DNA from: Trichopria drosophilae
Lineage: Eukaryota; Arthropoda; Insecta; Hymenoptera; Diapriidae
Reading direction: 5' to 3'
NCBI GenBank assembly: GCA_030407085.1
Contig: CM059585.1
Location: forward strand, 65,273,501-65,337,500
Length of the DNA stretch: 64,000 bases
Of this stretch, positions 60,493 to 64,000 are shown piece by piece. A program made the translations under genes and the position numbers. The notes beneath the pieces are model-generated. The model had not been told where the DNA came from. It did not search any database and saw nothing but the letters and a program-made list of their open reading frames with translations. Every line of letters starts with the position of its first letter. The first letter of the stretch is position 1.

Positions 60493-61103
60493 ATGGCAAC
60501 TGAGGATGCGCTGGTCAAGATGCAACAAGCTATAAGCTTCCACAGACAATGCAACACAAACGTTAAAGTCCGAAATTGGAAGTTGTAAAATCGATATAGC
60601 GCAAGTTAAAGAAATGTTGCTTGATATGAAAAACGAGTTTTCCAACATGCTTATTACTCTCGAGAAAAAAAGTGGAGATTTTGGAATCGTCCTTGAAAAA
60701 GCTGGCAAACTAGGTAGCTTTTCAAGAAAAAACGTTAAAAAGGAAAAATATTATTATTTCAGGCTTGAATATTGACACCAACTCGACTAAAGACGTCATC
60801 GAGGGATTCTTAAGGAACAAGTTTTCACTTTCGAATGCGGTGATCAGTGCCAGATTTATTAGGAACAATCCTCCGACGGCACCAGTGGAGCTATTCTCCG
60901 AGGACATCAAACGCTCAATATTTGAAGTAAAAAAATTTGTTTTTTCGAACTCCAATATTTACATTTCACACGACCTCACGGATCGTGATCGGACCATTGC
61001 TTATAAAACGGGAGTGCCCCGAAGAGCAGCGTCCTTACGAGGAAAATCATTTATTAGAAAGGGAAACAGTATTGCCATTAGTCACGAATGGTCGTCATTT
61101 TGA
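60493..61103 (+). pseudogene. ORF1-type nucleic-acid-binding protein fragment of a non-LTR element
   Basis: ATG 60493 (MATEDALVKMQQAISF), a frameshift near 60555, then a coiled-coil-like stretch (CKIDIAQVKEMLLDMKNEF). A further frameshift near 60760 leads to STKDVIEGFLRNKF, DIKRSIFEVKKF and IYISHDLTDRDR, a pattern common in ORF1 proteins of insect LINEs. At least two frameshifts. No matching ORF2 follows directly. Confidence 0.6.
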
Positions 61104-61425
61104 ACACTTAATCGACTAACAAAATTTGTTAAATTATCAAATTATTATTATGGTTACCAACAGTATTACCAATTAGATTATAATATATATTTTAGAGTTT
61201 AATCACGGTTTTAGATATTTATAAAAATTTGTTAAATATTGTTCTAAAAAAACGACCATTAGTCGTAATTTCGAAAACTTATTCGACTAACAAAACGTAT
61301 TAAATTATAAAATTATTATTATGGTTACCACCATTATTACCAATTAAATTATAATATATATTTTAGAGTTAATTACGCTTTTGGATAATTAAAAAAATTT
61401 GTTAATTATTGTTCTAAAAAAACGT
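61090..61425 (+). repeat. two-unit tandem repeat, period about 167 bp
   Basis: Shared blocks TCGACTAACAAAA, TTATTATTATGGTTACCA, TATAATATATATTTTAGAG and TGTTCTAAAAAAACG. Directly follows the ORF1 fragment; may be its 3' tail. Confidence 0.7.
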
Positions 61426-61541
61426 ATGTTTACAAAGATATTTTACATCCTCTACACGGAAAGAAGGATTTAGGTTATTTAGTCCGAGTGTATGCTGCGT
61501 TCCAATTCATTGCTAGATAATAATAATAATAATAAAAGGGG

Positions 61542-61850
61542 GCGAGATGGTTACGATGGCTAAGGCGTCCGCCTTGTTTCGTAACTTGAACGACTCCGAA
61601 GGTTCTAGGTTCAAGTCCCCGTGTAGACAATTTTCTGCGCGTTGAATTGAACTCAGTACCGACAATGCATTGACCTACCTCATGGTTTGAGGCGTGGTTG
61701 CAGTGACATTTCACGCTAATCTGGTAGAGATTTGAGCAAAAAAATTTCTCATTTTTCGGACAGATTGAGCGACATAAGAAACCAATGTTGTTGTTTAAGT
61801 TATTATTAAAATAATAATAATAACAATAACAATAACAATATAAGAGGGGC
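61542..61850 (+). repeat. tRNA-derived SINE-like repeat
   Basis: A box-like TGGCTAAGGCGTCCGCCTTG and B box GGTTCAAGTCC in a 61542-61627 tRNA-like head (class II, Ser/Leu-like length). A non-coding body follows, then an AAT/AAC trinucleotide tail at about 61800-61840. Head, body and simple tail are the SINE layout. Confidence 0.6.
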
Positions 61851-61939
61851 CCAAAGGGAATGATGCCTAACACAATGCTGCTATGCAAAAAGCTGCATCT
61901 TAGCCTATCTTCCAAAATGGCCTACTCTCACCTCCACGT

Positions 61940-63134
61940 GTGCTTATTAAAAACGGTGGAGTATGTTGGCCGTTTCACCAGTGCTACATTCATTTGGAGC
62001 ACAGAAGTAGAACGTTGACGAGCTTAAGGGGTCTTGACCGAAGCACACGGAAGATGATTTGTATGCAACGCAGTTTGTATCCAAGATCTTCCGTGGAACG
62101 ACTGTATTTGCCCCGAAATATGGGAGGTCGTGTCCTTTTGAGCCTGGAGTGTATGCATGACCGATTGGTCCTCGAGACAACTTGCGACGTGATTAATCGA
62201 ACGGAGGATCCCCTGATGATGCTAGTTCATCAGCATGAAATTCAGGGGAAGGGGGCGTTTTTGTACAACGCGCGGAACGAGCGGCGCGAAACCTCGGTCT
62301 GGTTTTCAACGTGGAACGTAGTGGTGCACAGGAAGCTGAATCAGTCATCAATCTGTGCCCAGTGCGTCTCAGGGCTAACATACGGAAGGAACAACTCCGG
62401 ACAATTCTTTCAAAATGTACAACGCAACTTGGCTTGTCGGTAGAGATGACTTTCTCGTTCTTAAGATCAGCCGGCTTGAAATCCGAGACCGAGAGTTTTA
62501 TCTTCGCATAGATCGTGTAGATGTTATGCTGAGACACTAATGCATCTTTTGGCAGCATGTCCAAGATATGTAGTTTCAGCATACAGTGAACGTCACAATG
62601 CGGCTCTCCGAGTGCTGCATTACCATCTTCGCAGCACTTATGGTATTGATGCAACCTCAGTTTTGCCGTACGTCCCCACTGATATTGAATTCGTAGTCGG
62701 AAATGAGTCGTGTCGAATATACTGGAATTACTGATTTCCGACGAGCAGGCAAATATCAGCCACTAAGCCTGATCCTTGTTGACTTTGATGACAAATCCAT
62801 CTTCGTAATCGAGTTCTCTGCACCAGCAGAGACAAACATAGTCAGCAAGCAAGGCGAAAAACGGATGAAATATCCTGAACTCCTGTTCGAGATTCGCGAG
62901 CTGTATCAACGGTTCAAAATCAAGATCGTCGTGTTAATAATTGGAGTGCTGGGAGGAATGAGACCAACTTTCCTCGATAACATCGAAAGTATTCCGGCCT
63001 GCCGACAACATGGAAATTCCATCGCAGGCCGAATGCAGAAAGCAGTGCTGCTAGATTCAATGCCAAGATGTGGAAAATTTGGATTCCTCGAAAGACATTC
63101 GAGACAGGGTAAAATCTATTTTCGTAAACCTTGA
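61940..63134 (+). pseudogene. R2-like non-LTR retrotransposon, C-terminal part
   Basis: End of a reverse transcriptase with restriction-like endonuclease. LDRSTRKMICM..SLYPRSSVERLYLPRNMGGRVL is the region after the RT thumb. Frameshifts at about 62280 and 62445, then ETLMHLLAACPRYVVSAY, the second half of the zinc knuckle. A last frameshift near 62735 leads to LILVDFDDKSIFVIEFSAPAE, LLFEIRELY and VVLIIGVLGGMRP, the endonuclease fold. Where a Pro-Asp would be expected the sequence reads PLSLILVD. At least three frameshifts. Confidence 0.75.
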
Positions 63135-63509
63135 AAGAATGTCCACAACTCTATTAGCTGCTATGGATATTTTTCAATAATACATTTGACATTTTTAACG
63201 AAGCAGTTGATCTGAAACCAATTAAAAACAATGCCCAAAGAATCATACTTTTTAAAATAAGACATTAAGTAAAAGAAAATTAGAACTTATCTGAGAAATT
63301 AATTTTCCAAACAGTATTTGGAAACATGGTAAATGGAAATTCCCAAATTGTGGAATCTTTCACGTTACGTTTATGTATTTCATTTGCACCTAAAAACATA
63401 CATGGTAAGATGAAAATGAAAATAAAGCAGCGCTGCAGCATATGCATACTATTGCTTTCCCGCTATTTTTTCGATTCATGTAAGGGAAATAGGTAACGTT
63501 CGCTTCTCA
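63135..63509. other. unassigned interval
   Basis: AT-rich, no gene or repeat recognised. Confidence 0.4.
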
Positions 63510-63559
63510 TTGGCTAATGGCTTTAACATGGATTTCCGGTATGTATATACATATATAGC

Positions 63560-64000
63560 GATTCTTTGGGTAGGCAGCACTTTACTACTTTCTGTGACTT
63601 TCACGCATACTTCCTGCGAAAAAGCCAGGCTTTTTCGATCCAGGCTTTTCCACGAATATAACTTCGGGCCTAAGAGATTCTTTAATATGCCAAGGTCAAC
63701 ACCAAACTATTTGATCCGATTAGAACTACGATTATTTTCTATTGCGGTGGAGATTTTTAACAGAGCTTTGAGATGGGTGATTCGCATACTAAAAATGCCC
63801 GACTCTAGATTGCCAAAAATTTTACTTTTAAGACTTATCGATTTGATTCACAGGTCCCCGCAAACAGACTCTGCGAATTGGGTACACCAGTTAAACACTA
63901 TGTTTGACAGTCTAGGGACAAACGAACTCTAGGAAAATATAAACGCAGATATATGGGGTAGTTTAAGGCCCTCGTTAGTACCTAAATTTGCAGAAATCTT
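63560..64000 (+). pseudogene. non-LTR retrotransposon polyprotein tail, continues past the window
   Basis: Reads AVEIFNRALRWVIRILKMPDSRLPKI-type sequence (in two parts: a helix-rich stretch, then LPKILLLRLIDL) and WVHQLNTMFDSLGTNEL before a TAG at about 63930. The frame stays open after it to the window end. The pattern occurs near the C-terminus of arthropod non-LTR polyproteins. Confidence 0.5.

Noticed and set aside
62193..62654. 153-codon antisense open frame
   Set aside because: It is the opposite strand of the R2-like reverse transcriptase remnant, whose plus-strand motifs are clear.
1..64000. CRISPR array, bacterial operon or phage module
   Set aside because: No spaced direct repeats of CRISPR type and no prokaryotic gene layout; spliced genes and eukaryotic transposons dominate.

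Overview
The window is a repeat-dense stretch of an animal nuclear genome, most likely an insect and plausibly an ant or other hymenopteran. The reasons are spliced genes with short GT..AG introns, AT-rich intergenic DNA, and piggyBac, hAT, MULE, THAP/DDE, Ty3/gypsy, BEL/Pao, Jockey/CR1-like and R2-like remnants side by side. No bacterial, phage or CRISPR feature is visible. The species call is inference.

Layout. 0.8-2.7 kb: a broken THAP-domain/DDE transposase gene (minus strand). 2.7-4.4 kb: unassigned, with a GC-richer patch. 4451-18989: one piggyBac transposon, framed by TTAA and with long inverted ends, a tandem-repeat array and a dead transposase that carries three C-terminal cysteine modules. 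Its right end was split by a 9-kb Ty3/gypsy LTR retrotransposon (9665-18633, TSD GTTA), whose integrase was in turn split by a 166-bp hairpin MITE at a TA. 19-23.9 kb: a tRNA-like repeat, a spliced but decayed hAT transposase gene and a pogo-like MITE. About 24-31 kb: a large foldback structure containing a TTAA-flanked, piggyBac-like inverted-repeat element and a hAT fragment.

31.3-33.2 kb: the one clear conserved host gene, a four-exon JMJD4-type JmjC oxygenase. About 33.7-59.2 kb: a giant interrupted palindrome. Its arms carry a Jockey/CR1-like retrotransposon whose predicted proteins are identical in both arms, yet the arms differ by tandem-unit number, a 5S-rRNA-like repeat and a MITE with a visible empty site. 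The spacer between the arms holds an apparently intact, six- or seven-exon FLYWCH/MULE transposase-derived gene whose possible last exon encodes hexapeptide repeats. 59.3-64 kb: fragments of foldback DNA, BEL/Pao, a non-LTR ORF1, a tRNA-like SINE, an R2-like element and a last non-LTR polyprotein tail running off the window.

Working together: apart from JMJD4 and possibly the MULE gene, almost everything is mobile DNA nested in mobile DNA. The nesting gives a relative order (piggyBac, then LTR element, then MITE). Exon joins, frames and splice sites were worked out by eye; no alignments or database searches were run.
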